Source: Rhynochetos jubatus (taxonomy: Eukaryota > Chordata > Aves > Eurypygiformes > Rhynochetidae). Taken from it: 64,000 bases of DNA. This document shows positions 1 to 13,202 of this stretch, in pieces. The number at the start of each line of letters is the position of its first letter. Position 1 is the stretch's first letter. Made by a program: the position numbers and the translations under genes. The stretch is from assembly GCA_027574665.1 (NCBI GenBank), contig CM050659.1, positions 20,809,001-20,873,000 of the forward strand, in the 5' to 3' direction. Under the pieces are notes generated by a model. The model was not told where the DNA came from, searched no databases, and saw only the letters and a list, made by a program, of their open reading frames with translations.

Positions 1-3000
1 AAGCCTTAAGAAAAACACATTAGAGACATGAAAAGATACAGGGCTTCTGCTCCACAGCCTGTAGGACAGTGCAGCAAAAAACCTCGGAGTCAGCTTCAGA
101 TGAGTGCATAATCAATGTTAGTCCACCAAGCTACAAAAGCCTTCCTCGAGGCTACCAGCTCAGCTGCTCTTCAGCCAAGCTCTGACTACCTCCCCAAGCT
201 TATCTGCAGGCACTCTCTATCTCTTCAGGAAGAGAAATCAAAAGAAATTGTTATTCCTTACAAAAGGATAACAAAATAAAGATATTTAGCCTAAATTTCC
301 TAAACTATTAGAGCACAGTTTAGCTTTCAGACACTACACATTCCATTCATTCCTGACACTGTTTATCATCCCAGCAAGCTTATGAACCTGGGAAAATGCT
401 CTTGCAAAATAATGTTAACTATACATGTCCATATATTAAGGATGAAGAGAGTCATCTGTCATCTACCAAATTTTTCAGTCTCTCTGTAGCATGCAAGCTA
501 TGAGAGTCTGGTTCTAGGCAGCTAGTATTATTGGAGGGGTGAGGGTGGGGTGGTCTGTGCGTGTATAGACACATAAAACAAACTGTCCTCCCACCCTGTT
601 TCATAAATATGCTAACACTGGTTTTATGAAATACATGGCAAATCCACTGGAAGTAAGATACAGAGATGCTCTACAGTCAAAGAACTAACACAACTATAAT
701 ACTTTGATAAAGAATTAAGCCTGCTGTAGGAAGTAACAAGGTAAATACTAATGTACTATTTATATAACACTATTTGCAAATAAGATGCAATGGAAGAGAA
801 GATTCAGTGTTAATCTGAAATAAGTTATTTGTACAGCACGTTTTCATGTTTTGCAGTGAAAGAATACGTGACCAATACTCATTTCAACATATAGGGCAGA
901 AATAACTACTGACCCCATGTGCTCTAGATCCCTTTTATTCAAAATGCAGTTCATCATTTGTGTGTGTTTGTATTTCCCACCGAGGGAAACAAAACATGTT
1001 TACAATTGGAGTGATTTAGCAATTAGTAACCATCATTAAAAATATTATGCAGAAATTATTGAAGTCTTTTACATTCCCAATTACTCCAGGGTTTTAATAC
1101 TGTGGAACATATTCCAAGTCCTGGATGTAATCAGATTATACCAATATGCTGAAACAGACAGTATAATACATATTCTAACAGGATCAAATCAGGGATTCTA
1201 ACAAGATGAAAATAGGGAGAAAGATGTTGAGCCACAAACCAGAGAAAAGATAATTTAGTGACTATATAGAGAAATTATGAATCAAGTGGACCACAGCCAA
1301 TTATTCTAACTGAATCAATGAAATGGGAACAAAAGCTACATCTTATCCTGTGTCACAGTTTAATATTATATGGAGAGTTTCTTATCAAAAGTCAAAAATA
1401 TAGACCTGACAAACGAAATACTGAACATACACTGACTACATCTACATTGACAGCTTAAGCATCCAACTTGAAAAAATTTCTTCACCTATTTTTGATCAAA
1501 AAGTTTCATTATCAATTCTTCAAATGAAACATGATCTTAAACATGACCACTGGTTGCTAGGAATCTTGAACATCATAACACACTACATTGTGACTCATAA
1601 ACATACAAAGCAGCAAAAATTTGAACCTTGAGCAAAGCCAGCTCATTGCATGCTGAGCCACCTGAAAACTACATGCAGGTAAACAAACTATTTAATCCCC
1701 TCTGCCTTAAGAGAAGATGAACTCAATGATCTTTCCCACCTGCTTTGTCTTTCCCAGGTTTGCAATGAAGGAAATTTGTGATCCAAAAGCTCAGCTTTAT
1801 TTCAGAGGATTTGAGAGATCTTCCCATTTGTCAGACCTTTAACAGGTTTACATCACTCCACAGGTCTTTGATGTTTTTCTGCCCATCAGACAAGAATGCT
1901 AATGACCAGCTTTTGTGCGTTAATTTGTGTTACAGTGGCATATAAAACCACAAAGAAGATAAAAGCCAAGCTGGCCAGGCACTGTGATATTATAACATTA
2001 TCAGGAAGCCCCCCAGAATACAGTAAAAGACCCAACAAAATACATGCATGGAAAAAAAATCATTTTACATAAATATAGTCAAAACATTGCCATGTCTAAG
2101 TGCTTGGAATGCTTAGGAAAGCTTATGAGGCAGAACAGCCATGGAAACATTTTTTTCTGGTTATTTGGCAAAAGCAATGCAGATAGGAATTTTATACCTA
2201 ACTGGTAAGTCCAGTGCGATACTAAATCCGGTCTATTAGCACTAGAAAATAGCTTTTCATGTTGATGGGATGACTGTATGATAAGCTGCAAGGGATGGCT
2301 GCAAATTCAGCATGGCTTGAAAATTGAAAGCTAGTTTGAGTTGTACAGCACATCTGTCTAGACCCAGCCACAATACTCCTGTGAGATACTCAGTGACTGT
2401 TAAGGATGAATACAAACCGCATAAGGAAGACCAACTTCCTACAGGAAAAGATGCAGTGTATCTTTTCATAGTCTAGTGAACTGTGCAGGAAAGGTATGCA
2501 AAGATTGTGTTGACATTTTATATTAAAAATTTACCTTTTAAATACCACGTTTTCGCTGAAACCACAGTGTATATTATCCGTTACCACTGAAAAGCCTGGA
2601 GAAGATTGAAATATAAACTCGTTTTCTTGCTTATTTCTCCTTCATAGTTATCAGACCACTTATTTATTCTTACTGCTCTCTCTGACTAAAGTCTGAAGTT
2701 CTATTTTTAGGCTGATACCACACCAAAACTTTTATAAACGATTTCCTCTCAATGCTGACTAAGATCAATCAAGAAGGCAATACACTGTAAGCACAACTAC
2801 TTCATTTAGGTCCTAATCACCTGATTGCAACAGTGCTTCATGTATTTGTGTGGCTAAGTGCTGTCACTTTTATCTGTAATTGGTTTCATAGATAATCCAT
2901 AGATAAAAGAAAAAAAAAATCATGCAACCCAAACAAACCAACCTGTGACGGATGTCACAGTGAATGCACTACTAGTCTTTTCTGGAGTCATCCAGAGGCA

Positions 3001-5599
3001 TGCTAACATTTCTGACTCTCAAAAAAGAACTTGCAATACGTGGAAATGACATTGCTAGCAGCCACTGGAGAGTTCGCATGGTTAGTTCTGGTCCTTTACA
3101 AGCCCTCGGTGGTGGGGATTTAGGCAGATAAACAGGTAATGTGGACATTGTAAGTGGAGCAGGATAGAGTCCATTACTATGAGTGACAGACCCTTAAAGT
3201 TTCTTAAATTTTATCCAGATTACAACAGGATCCACAAAGTTCCTAAAGAGTAAAAATCTGACAGTTTTAAACTCATCATATGTTTAAGTAAATTAAACAA
3301 TAACCAGTTCCTTTCACTCATATCAGTTTAGATGAGAGAGGGGGTGGGGGGAGATAACTGACATTCACCGGTTGCTTTGCACACACCATTTCTCAACACT
3401 AACTTGCACTGCTGGAAGGCATCTTTAGCAGACTCTTCAGCTGTGCTGCAATGCAAGTTTCACAGCACTAACACATGTTCTGACCCTTATGATGAAAAGC
3501 AAGGCAGTCCTGAGCACACACAGCAGAAAGATGTTCCTAAAGACTATTTTATTCTATTCTATTCTCTCTCCCCACCACCCCAATGACTATCAATTAAGTG
3601 AATGACATTTAAACCAAAGGGGGGACTACTACGTTACCTTCTCTATGATAAAAATCCATACCTAACATGTCAAAAATAGGAGTTATGAAGGTCTTTTTCA
3701 TAATTCTTGCCATATCAGTATGCTCTATATCCTTTTTATTCAAGCGACTTAATTCATTTTTTATCCATTTACTTTTAGAGTTGACAATCTATTTTCTGCT
3801 AAGCAGTGAGCTGTTTGTTAACTTGATTCCACCAGAAGGTGAATCAAAACACTTCTGAAACATGCACCTACCACTACAGATATATGCACAGAAAAATCAC
3901 ATTAAGAAAATGGAATTAATTTGATAATCTTCTCCTCGTTCCTCCTTTCAAATCTGTGACCCAACACGTACATTGTCAGTATTTTTTTTTTCTAGTTAAC
4001 GTCTTATTCAGGTTCTAATCTCTTCAAACATTATAAGTAAAGCTAATTATTTAGCCAAGAAACACCACTTAGCAAAATCTTAAAGAAAGAAAATAATTTA
4101 GACATGAATAAACCAGAGGTTAGAAATTCTAGTTAACTGAAATACAGCAGATTTTACTGATGTAACTTCATTTAACAGTAAGTGACATTTACCATTTTGT
4201 GGAGAAAGGAGCTTGTTTATCAGCTTCCCCTTCATGAAGTAGAAGAGATTACAGTCTCCAGTACAGCCTTACTTCTCTCCCACCCCTGTTTCGATTTGCT
4301 GGCTCAGCTGTTCTCAGGAGACCTGAACAACCTGCGTTTGCACAGACACGTGAAGAGTGGCTGACCGGTAACCCCTTTGAGTGAAATGGACTGTGGGGTT
4401 CACACGAGCCTTTTCTACTGAACACCTGGCAGGGGGTTAACAATAAGCAGCGGAACAAGATGACACAACTACAGAAAAATCAGTTTTCTAGCTAGCTTTG
4501 CTTATAAGACGACAAGACGTCGTTTTTGTCTTGTAGAAGTAACTTTCACAAACTACGTTTTCCTCTCAGGAAAGATATTATGAATGTTCCCTGCTGGTCA
4601 ACTGTTTCATTCCTTCTCTCCTATTAGTTTTTTTTTCACTAGCATTTGTCTGGAAAAAAAACTGTGAACAGTAGGTGGAAACAGTGAGTACATTGTGTTC
4701 AGTGCTGGACAACACAATGAGTGTAGCTGTTGAGGGGTACTTCAACAGTGGTGCTACTTTGCAGAGAAGTACTTGTATCTTTGTACTGTTCTACCTTTTT
4801 CAGATAATACTGCTGCTGTCCAAAATATCATAAGCTGTAACAACTAAAGTTACGGGTCATCTAAATATGATTTACAGATAAGAACAATAATTAAAAAAGC
4901 CACCCACACCTGACAAGATGAGCAAGTTGCAATTAAAAAAAAATAAATATCAAGGTTGATACCTGGCAAAGTTCTTTATGGCTTAGTCATTATCTGACAG
5001 ATCAGGGTATAATGATTCAATAAATCACTTCAGAAATAAAAAGAAAAAGGAGTAGAAAATATTGCTACATTTGTGGCTACCTAGACACGCAAAAGAAGTG
5101 AGAAACAACGAAAATCCAAATCAAGAGAAAGAGTAGCTATGAAAAGCAGCGAGAGAACAAGAGCAAGCAAGAGAGAAAGAAAGATAGCTGTCTGTTTTTA
5201 AAATAAGAAAAAAAAAAAAAAAGATCAGATTGAAAACGTGAAACCCAAATTGGGGAAGACACTTGCCAAAGGCTAATCTACAGACCTTTAGATGAGTGAG
5301 AAAGAGCCCAGCATCCTGAACTCCAGTTTAAAACTTCATCCTCTCAGTCACACTGTATAAAAAAATTAATAATTAATGTCTTCGGCTATTTAAAGGTGAG
5401 ACATTAATGAATGGAACTTTTATTTATTAAAAAACTACTTGTAAAAGGCATATATCTAAGATCAAACAACAACAAATGGAACTGAGAAATAGGAACGTCA
5501 CCATTTTTAAGACAGTACATGCCAGTGCATGAGAGACATTATCGCTCAGTATTTGCTGCAAGCAAAATGCCAGGCTCTTTTGCAACCCTTGTACTTAGA
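1..5599. other. AT-rich unique DNA, no gene seen
   Basis: No open frame exceeds about 76 codons, and none shows a family motif or a credible pair of splice sites. Contents are a G-rich run at 533-553 (short G runs, possible imperfect quadruplex), a 7-bp inverted repeat at 2943-2960, an ATTCT-like pentamer run at 3545-3565, alternative small hairpins at 4509-4534, and a purine-rich block at about 5095-5235 ending in a poly(A) run near 5207-5222. The rest looks like ordinary intronic or intergenic sequence. Confidence 0.6.
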
Positions 5600-5675
5600 G
5601 CTGCTTGACCCCATAGACATTACTCAACTTCTCTGGGCCTCCATCTCCTCATCTATAAATTACCTACTAAATGCA
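5600..5675 (+). repeat. MIR-like SINE remnant
   Basis: The stretch ctcaacttctctgggcctcc followed by atctcctcatctataaat matches the well-known MIR core, in which a 'cttaacctctctgggcctcagtttcctcatctgtaaaat' type sequence follows the tRNA-derived head. MIR is an ancient tRNA-derived SINE and survives only as short decayed pieces in birds. The tRNA head and the L2-like tail cannot be recognised here, so the ends are approximate. The 76-codon open frame across it is a by-product. Confidence 0.55.
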
Positions 5676-5908
5676 AAAGGATGTAGCTACAAAAAAAATA
5701 AAGAAACTGCTCTGTTGAAAAGAAGCTTTTTAGAACTTCTAAAGCCAAATATGCCCTAGGATTCTCCTTTTGCCAGTTACATAAACCAGCAAAAGCTGGG
5801 GCTTTTCTGTATGGATCTCTGGATGTTGCTTTCAGTAGTAAAGTTAAGGCACTGCAATCACACACAAGCTGCATCTGCTGACAACCATGGCTGTATCAAG
5901 GACTGGAT

Positions 5909-5924
5909 AAAAAAAAAAAAAAAA
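5909..5924 (+). repeat. poly(A) tract
   Basis: Uninterrupted run of about 16 A. It is not attached to a recognisable retroelement and is probably a simple slippage tract. Confidence 0.85.
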
Positions 5925-6379
5925 TCTTTTCTCATTTCAATACACTGTAGTTTTCAACAACTTTTTTTCCTCAACTGATTGGAAAATCATTCCCACTCCC
6001 TTGCACAAATCATTACAAGTTAAATGTATTTGGTAATAGCTTGTTGGACACAGCTGAAAGAGAAATCACATATGAGGCTGAACAAACTATCATTTTATGA
6101 GAAGATATGGTTTTCACTTGATGAGCTATATGCAAAGTAGTCATATGGGAATCCTCACTACACTGTTTTGGGATTAATGGTACTTCTCTAGAATTTTAAA
6201 AATGACTCTACATCTGTTTGATATCTTTTACAGTCAGTGTCCCTCAGCTGAGTATGATTCACAGCTGAATATGCCAGCAGTTATTAGCCAATTAGATGTA
6301 GTTCATGCTTTCTTGTATATTCTTGCTTGTGTTATTTATTCTTGCTGTGCTTCTAATGTGACCTGCACACCACACTAAC

Positions 6380-6440
6380 ACTTAGATCCTAAATCACAGC
6401 CTAATTTTTCAGAAATGCTGAGCTTTACAACTCCAAGGGA
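6380..6440. repeat. ancient amniote interspersed repeat fragment
   Basis: The segment holds 'cacttagatcctaaatcac' and then 'tttttcagaaatgctgagc' followed by 'acaactcc'. I recognise this order of words from a very common, very old amniote repeat, whose consensus-like form reads 'cttaggctcctaaatcacttaggcctgattttcagaagtgctgagcac..acaactccc'. I cannot name the family reliably. It lies just left of two CR1 copies, so this small area accumulates repeats. Confidence 0.5.
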
Positions 6441-6561
6441 AATCTTCCACTACTTAGTATTAGACTGTCAGCCTCTTACATTACCATGCAGTTGCTGCAG
6501 ATATACTTTCCACAGCTTCAACAGAGCAATACAAAAAGGCTCTGATTTAAATGGCCTTTAA

Positions 6562-6655
6562 ATTCACAGATTCACAGAGTGGTAGGGGTTGGAAGGGACC
6601 TCTTGAGATCATGTAGTCCAACCCCTCTACCAGAGAAGGAACACCTAGAGTAGAA
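6562..6655 (-). mobile_element. CR1 LINE, short 3'-end fragment
   Basis: Starts with a duplicated 'attcacag' octamer-like end and continues 'gtggtaggggttggaaggga' and 'agatcatgtagtccaacccc', then 'aacacctagagtag'. This is the 3' terminus of a CR1 element in reverse orientation, probably of an older subfamily than the copy 215 bp to its right, because the body has diverged more. Only about 90 bp remain. CR1 is the dominant avian LINE and is typically severely 5' truncated. No coding part is left. Confidence 0.85.
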
Positions 6656-6778
6656 TACTCTAGGGATAAATATAGTAAATACATGACACTACACAGGTAG
6701 AGGATTCTCCTGGTACAGTCTTCAGCTGAGATGTAAGCTCATGATTAAATGCTCTGCTAAAGAATACAGCAAGGCTTA

Positions 6779-6805
6779 TATTATCATTATTACTATTATT
6801 GTTAC
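6779..6805 (+). repeat. imperfect ATT trinucleotide run
   Basis: Reads ttatcattattactattatt and then gttac, an imperfect (ATT)n microsatellite between the two CR1 fragments. Confidence 0.6.
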
Positions 6806-6870
6806 AGACCCCTGTAAGTAAGAACAACATAGTTACTCCAGAGAACTTTGTACTATATTAGAACAACAAA

Positions 6871-7256
6871 TCATAGAATGGTTTGGGTTGGAAGGGACCT
6901 TAAAGATCACCCAGTTCCAACCCCCCTGCCATGGGCAGGGACACCCTCCACCAGCCCAGGTTGCTCCCAGCCTCATCCAGCCTGGCCTTGGACACTCCCA
7001 GGGATGGGGCACCCACAGCTTCCCTGGGCAACCTGTCCCAGTGCCTCCTCACCCTCTCTGTGAAAAACGTTTTCCTGATATCCAATCTAAATCTCCCCAC
7101 TTTCAATTTAAACCCATTACCTCTTGTCCTGTCACTACAGGCCCTTGTAAAAAGTATCCCGTTCCCCACCCCCAGTTTCCTTGTAGCCCCTTCAGGCACT
7201 GGAAGGTTGCAATAAGGTCTCCCTAGAGCCTTCTCTTCTCCAGGCTGAGCAAGCCC
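6871..7256 (-). mobile_element. CR1 LINE, 5'-truncated copy with ORF2 C-terminus
   Basis: The left edge 'tcatagaatggtttgggttg' is the reverse complement of the CR1 3' tail. The copy runs about 385 bp to 'ccttctcttctccaggctga'. Read on the minus strand it keeps one open frame (7277 to 6900) holding the end of the CR1 reverse-transcriptase protein, with recognisable words such as [33 protein letters not shown] and [10 protein letters not shown]. In full elements ORF2 encodes an APE-type endonuclease plus reverse transcriptase; only the last roughly 100 residues are here, so the copy is dead on arrival. Plus-strand frames across it (6888-7226, 6931-7215) are antisense shadows. It closely matches the copy at 34,552. 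Confidence 0.96.
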
Positions 7257-8470
7257 AAAGCAAAACAAAATTACCATTGTCTTTATTTTACTCTATTCTT
7301 TCAGTTAACACAAAGTATTTGTTTATCAATACAAAGCATGATGAATATTTTATAATTATGGTTTATTTTACAGTAGTCACATTTTTCAAAGTATTTCTAT
7401 AAAGTAGTAAAATATATTTCCCAAGCAATAAAAAAAGATGTTACAGAAGTATGCTGGTTGGGTAGTAGATGAAAGCTTAATGTAATAATGTATATGTAAA
7501 CATAAAATGAATAAACCTGAACTAGAATACAAAATCTAATTGAAGGCATTTATAAAAAAATGTGTGTTTACACAATCCCTTAAATATTAAAATTACTAAT
7601 ATTGATTTTGGAAACATGCATTTTGAAGTTACCTACTTTGTAGCAAAAAAAAAAAAAATGCTTCTGCACAGAGGTTCTTCTATGAAATGATTTGGCTAAG
7701 TTTAGAACATCAAGTACAGCCTCTAAAAAATTAACAGTGAGAGGAAGATTTATAAGACCCAGACCTGAAGGGTGTCAAATTATCACATCAAAGAGTTATT
7801 TTGGGATATGAACTTTAAGAGTAAATACATTTGTTTGCTTCTTTTATTACCATTGTTACAAAAAAAAAAAAAAGGTGTTACAAATGTTAAAAACATCTTA
7901 GTTTGACTATTTAGCAGTATTGAAGAAAAGCTGACAGGTCATTAAAAAGTGATTTCTGTGTTCACATGTTTGGAATTACACAATAAAACTTGAATGAACC
8001 ACTGCAACATTATTCTTCCTGCCCCACACCCCTCCCCCCCTCCTTTTTTTTCTTCTTCCCCTGCCCCTCCTTTTAGCATGAATAGTTCAGACAGCAATAT
8101 TACTACAGCTGGTCAAGTAGTAGATATCTTATTTTTGAGATATGTGTAACGGATACATCAAGAATATTGTTGGTCAAAAAGGGACAAAATAACAGAGAGA
8201 AAAAATCAGTTCAGTTCATTATAACTGAAGCTGTAAGGACCTGATCTACCAGTTTACCAGAGAAATTGGAAACCTCCTTCCTTCTGTTTTTCATTTCTAA
8301 TTTTCTAATAGTGCTACTAGTTTTCTAGTTACTGGTGCTGCAGTGGAAGCATCTGTTACACTGATAACTGAGAATTCAGTGATGAGTTTTTTTTTAGATA
8401 GTAGGTTTTGATTTCTTTTCTGTCAGCTAAGGTAATGGCCATTATAGCTATACAAATCTCTGCCCCTGAG
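7257..8470. other. AT-rich unique DNA with homopolymer runs
   Basis: No gene seen. Poly(A) runs lie at about 7645-7658 and 7860-7874. A C/T-only block sits at about 8018-8073 (C runs, then T runs, then mixed), with a TAG following it; this resembles a polypyrimidine tract, but no open exon follows. Confidence 0.6.
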
Positions 8471-8499
8471 CACTGGTTCTCACCCCAATCTGCTGGATC

Positions 8500-10380
8500 T
8501 TGCAGGCATATATTGCTATACCTAGTTTTCCTGTCCCTGGAGTCTCAAATTCTAACCCATGAACTGATCACACCCTAAATGAAACCAGGAACTTACATTT
8601 GATCTAAAACCAAGCCACTTATCCTTTTTCTTAACTGCATAAGACACGTATGACTTACTGATAAGCTTTCATCTTTGGCACTAACAACACAAAATCTGTC
8701 ACCCCTAGGCAAGCCCAGAAAACCACACTTACCCAGAATTTACCATAACCCTTCACTGTTAACAATATGCTGCCTCACTGAAAATCAATAAGCCTTTCTG
8801 AGCCATGAGATTACCTGAGATTTACTCTAAATCTAATCCTAGCCTGCTCTGAAACTACTGATGGCCTCTTCTTCCCTGCCAGCATTTCACCCCAACGAGA
8901 ATTCTAGAATCCCCAGCAAAAACTTTAAATTTTTACAATCAAAATATATTAAGTATCCACAATATCTTACTGCCCTGACACTAGCCCAGCACCCAAATCA
9001 GCTCAAGGCACTCTACAAAAGTGTAAGCACAAATCATAAACAGCCTCAGCTCCTCCCTCCACCGCCAACAATCACCTTAGATAAATACCTGAGGCTGACC
9101 TGGACTTGAATTAAGCCTCAGCACACTTGGTTCTTAGCCCCAAATCCTAACCCTTGGTTCACACCAAGGCAATGGATTCCAGCCACAAAGCATTACTCCA
9201 AGGTTTGAGGACCTTGCAGGATGAAGTCATAAAACATTTGCCCTGTAATTCAAAGCCCTAACCCCACAGACCCTCTTGGTCACCAGAACTAGTCAAGAAA
9301 CCCTAGTGATGGCAGCACCAGTTTGGATCTTAGTCCCAAGGTCTGTCACCATTACCCTAGCCCTTTACTTTTTCCATCCCAAACTCTAATGTCACTGCAA
9401 AAACAAGTCTTTCCCACACGTCGCCAGGTGACAAGAGGAACAAATAAGGGTCTATTTGTCCCTAATGTAGCCAGCAGTAAGCCCAGTTGGCACACACTAC
9501 AGGCATTAAACCTAAAATGAATCTGAAGAAAACTAAGTATTATTTAAATTTAGGGCTCTTTACCCAATCATGAACCGTAAGCTTTCCATCAGGACTTCAT
9601 CTTATTTGTGTCCTAAAATGTAGGCCAGAACAGGGACTACCTGCTATCTTACATTTCAAAGGCTTCCACGAGGTATTCTTAGGACTAGGCTTTGATCTAG
9701 GGCTCAGCAAAGAAACACCAGATCATCTTGATTCATTACTTGGTCTTGCAAGGCTGCAGAACTAACGTGGACTGTGTGGCAGCAGTGAAAAATATGTTAT
9801 TGTTATTTCTCAGAAGACTGGCAATGCTTACGGCTAAAGTTTGAAATAGGTTTGAATTCACCATGGAGGACAAACATTTATTGCTATATCTCAAAAGTCA
9901 GTCAGAACTAGAATGAATACTGGTGCAAGGTGCACCATCCAGCTTACACTTAGCTTCAAGCAGACATATATCCACTAGTCTGTGGTTACCTCTAGAATTA
10001 AAAGTGATTTGCGAAATACAGGTTGAGGATCTCAACTCAGTGCATGCTTATGTACCTGTAAGTCTTCTGAAATCCAGGGATATACTGAGCTGCTAGAACC
10101 CTGCTTTTTCAAATACCAGTCCCTATTTTACCATTATCTCTAAATGCACCCTAAAATTTATTTTTTATTCACCCTCACCATAAAACCTTTATTCCCACCT
10201 AAACCATCTCCTGCACAAGAAATCCTATAAAATCCAGAATGAAATATATCTATTGTTACTCTATAGTGTCCACAACCCTGATCCCTAACCTTAATCTTAA
10301 CATCATAACAAAGAGATTTTGCGCATCCTGGAGCTATGCACAATCCAAATATCCTATCATATATCAATTATCATAACCTT
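8500..10380. repeat. C-rich region with decayed CCCTAA-like motifs
   Basis: On the plus strand C clearly outnumbers G over most of this stretch. Words of the form ccctaa, cctaaccc, ccctagccc and ctctaa recur at irregular spacing, for example near 8551, 8573, 8746, 8826, 9145, 9255, 9355, 9459, 10149 and 10197, and most densely at about 10272-10303 ('ccctgatccctaacc' then 'ttaatcttaac'). On the minus strand this reads like decayed GGTTAGGG-type repeats. No regular period can be measured by eye. Candidate explanations are a very old tandem or telomere-like array, or simple strand-biased low-complexity DNA. Open frames at 8861-9109, 9323-9520 and 10158-10367 have no family features. Confidence 0.4.
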
Positions 10381-11425
10381 GAGGACTTCACACGATTCAG
10401 ATAAAAAAATCAAGCTCTTCAGCCAGTTTCCCATATTGCTATTTTTATAGGGTTTAGAATTAATTTTTCTTTTGTGGCGTGTGTGCATAAATCTTGATGG
10501 GTCTAGCTAAAAAAAATTATCATTTCTATAACAGACAAGTTTATATGAAGTTGGAATGGTTCAACTTCTAGCAAAATGATAGCATGTGTTTTCTAATGGC
10601 ATATTTAAAGTAATTAATAGTGTAGAGCATTAATTTGCAAGCTTGAAGTGTTTGTATCCGAGGTAATGAGGATATTTGAACTTCCAATGTTCTGATAAGA
10701 CATTTGTAGAGTCACTCGGTGTTAAAGTTGTTTTTTTAAGATGCTTCCATGATGAAGTTCTTATAATGATGCATATGGCTCTATGCTTCTATTAATATCC
10801 ACGTAATGTGAATGTAGTGCTAACTAATGGAAAAAGGTTTCTTAAGTGTATATTATCAGATAAGTGAGCATGTAATTGGAAGATATTAAGGGGTGAAAAT
10901 ATATGTTCAATAGAGCTGGTTTGAAAGGCCTTTTCCAAAAATGAAATCTCTTTTAATCTTACTCGTCAAAAGCCAAAGGACTGGTGAGCACAGGAAGCTG
11001 CTTTGAATATTTTTTTGATTCAACTTACAGAGCATAAGGTTATATCTAGTTTGGTTTTACTGTGAAAACATTCAACATAACAACAAATTATTTTTTTCAC
11101 GTCTCCAGTATTTCAACCTGATCATGAAATATTTAACTTACCCTGTGGCATTGCAGCCAATAGATACCAGATATTTAGTCAATTGGCATTTATGTCTTCC
11201 TTTGTTTTATTTTTAACACAATGATGCAAAAGATATTTCAAACATGGGCTGCTTTCAGCAAAGGAACCAAATTCTCCACCAGCAGCACACAACCACAGCC
11301 ACAACTGTGACAACACTGCATTTCTCAGCAGAGAGCACTAGGTTACCCAGAGCCCTGCTCCTGTACTCCTAATCTGTCCGGGATACCTCTGAGCCACACC
11401 ATGCTGTGGTGTGCAGAAAATACTC

Positions 11426-11520
11426 TAGGTACTTAAGTGACTTTCAGAAAGATTTAGATACTGATGATTAGAGGCCCAGATGACTTTTGAAAATAGAGCT
11501 AAAAACCGGTAAATCACTGG
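11426..11520. repeat. ancient amniote interspersed repeat fragment
   Basis: Words 'ggtacttaagtgactttcag' and, after a gap, 'gacttttgaaaatagagct' with 'aaatcactgg' match the order of an old amniote repeat ('..cctaagtgactttcagaag..' and '..cacttttgaaaatcaggcc..'). It appears to be the same broad family as the fragment at 6,380. Family name and orientation are uncertain. Confidence 0.45.
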
Positions 11521-13202
11521 AGAATATCAAATGTTTTTAAAACAATAGGAGACTCCCAACAACTTGTTAGATGCACATAAAGAAAAAGATTTTCCCTATC
11601 CTGCAACCCCTTTCAGATTTCCGTTGCCATTCTTGGATTATCTGTTTATTATTTGCACACAGTATATGACTTCTCAGTAAACAAAGGTAGTATTTTGAAA
11701 CCTCACAAGCCTAATTAAAAAGCAATTCACAGTTCTTTTGCATCTCACCTTTGGTGAGATTCATTACTCCCTCAAACTTGGAATAGTCAGCAGATTCGCT
11801 GCTTCATGTTTGGATTCCACTGCCTGAGACACTTATATGGGTTGGAAATAAAGCTAACAAGTAACTCCTACGAGAACACAATTCTCTCTGCACTTAAACA
11901 TACTGAATGAGTCCATTCTCAAGTACTCTGTTCCTATTTTAAAAGCCAATTCTTTATCTGTCTTCATGCTCTGCACTCTGGCTTTACAATGTATATACTG
12001 TGTGTGGAAAGCTGCCATGTGGAACACAGCTTTATATAAACCCTAATGGTGTATGTGTCACCCCGGCTATTCTGATCTAAGGACAAACTCTGCTTCCCTT
12101 ACTGGCACATAGTTCTGTACAGACAAGAATAAGTAGTGTGAAGCAAACCTGTATGGATGCTGTTATAAAATGAATGTCAAAAGAGGACTGCAGCAAGTGG
12201 ATGTATAAGACAGCATTTTGTGAAGGAAACCATCTCCAAATGAGATGTGTGACAAAACAACTCAACAACATATCAGAATTAAAAGGAACATTCTGGGATG
12301 ATATAATTAGCAGTATAAAATATCACTGTGCAGGAGAGAAGGAAGCAAGTGCTGAGATTTCAATAAGCAATATGTTTCAGAATGAGGCACCAATATCTGT
12401 TCAACCAAGAGGTTTTCATCATATCACAAAACTTTTCATCTTTTGTAACAAAATTTTCTGACTTCCCAAAGATGATTTTCAGAATGAGATGTAGGAAGGA
12501 CAGCAAGAAAGTTACATATGTGTAGATATATGCTTTAAATATCAAGGGACAGAGTCAATAGTATAAAGGAGTCCGATAGGGCAACAGCAAGTGATCAAAT
12601 AAAGCACTTATCTGCCACAATATATGTCCCTGTTTACTGCAGGATGTTTCTCATATTCACCTTTATTCAAGCTCTCAACTTGGTAATTCAGGGACTTGCC
12701 CCTCCACTGCTTCTAAAAAAAGTACAAAGAGCCATTAATTCAGTCCTTAATACAGTGGGCTTTGGAGAGTACCCAGCACAGTGGACTGCAGATTCCTTCT
12801 TGCTTGAAGAAGCTACTGAGAGATATCAAGCCTAAAGTGACTCCCAAAGCTTCCTTCGGGCTAGCACGTATAGGGATGTGCACAGCATCATCCTCGTACT
12901 GGAGGATTAACTAAGGTTGAATGAGTAGGAAAGAGAAAAAGATGATGAAGGTACTCTGGTGCAACCACAGACACAGCTACTCCAACCAGCACTACCTGGG
13001 CTGTTTTAAGCCCCCATCACATCCAAGGTAACGAGGGCCAGGCAGCCTTTGCTGATTCTCTGTTCTCCAAGGTCTGGTGGTATTAATAATACACTTCTAC
13101 CACAGAACTCAGATGTGATAACCCAACAATGTTTCTCTGAAACTAGTCTCAAAAAACAAATGCTCTCTACTATAACAACTTACTTAGCATGTCCAGCACA
13201 GT

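Noticed and set aside
533..553. G-quadruplex
   Set aside because: Only three runs of three or more G plus two GG runs; a stable four-run G3 structure is not clearly encoded.
6888..7226. Plus-strand open frame of 112 codons rich in Pro
   Set aside because: It is the antisense of the CR1 copy at 6,871-7,256; the same shadow recurs at 34,567-34,938.
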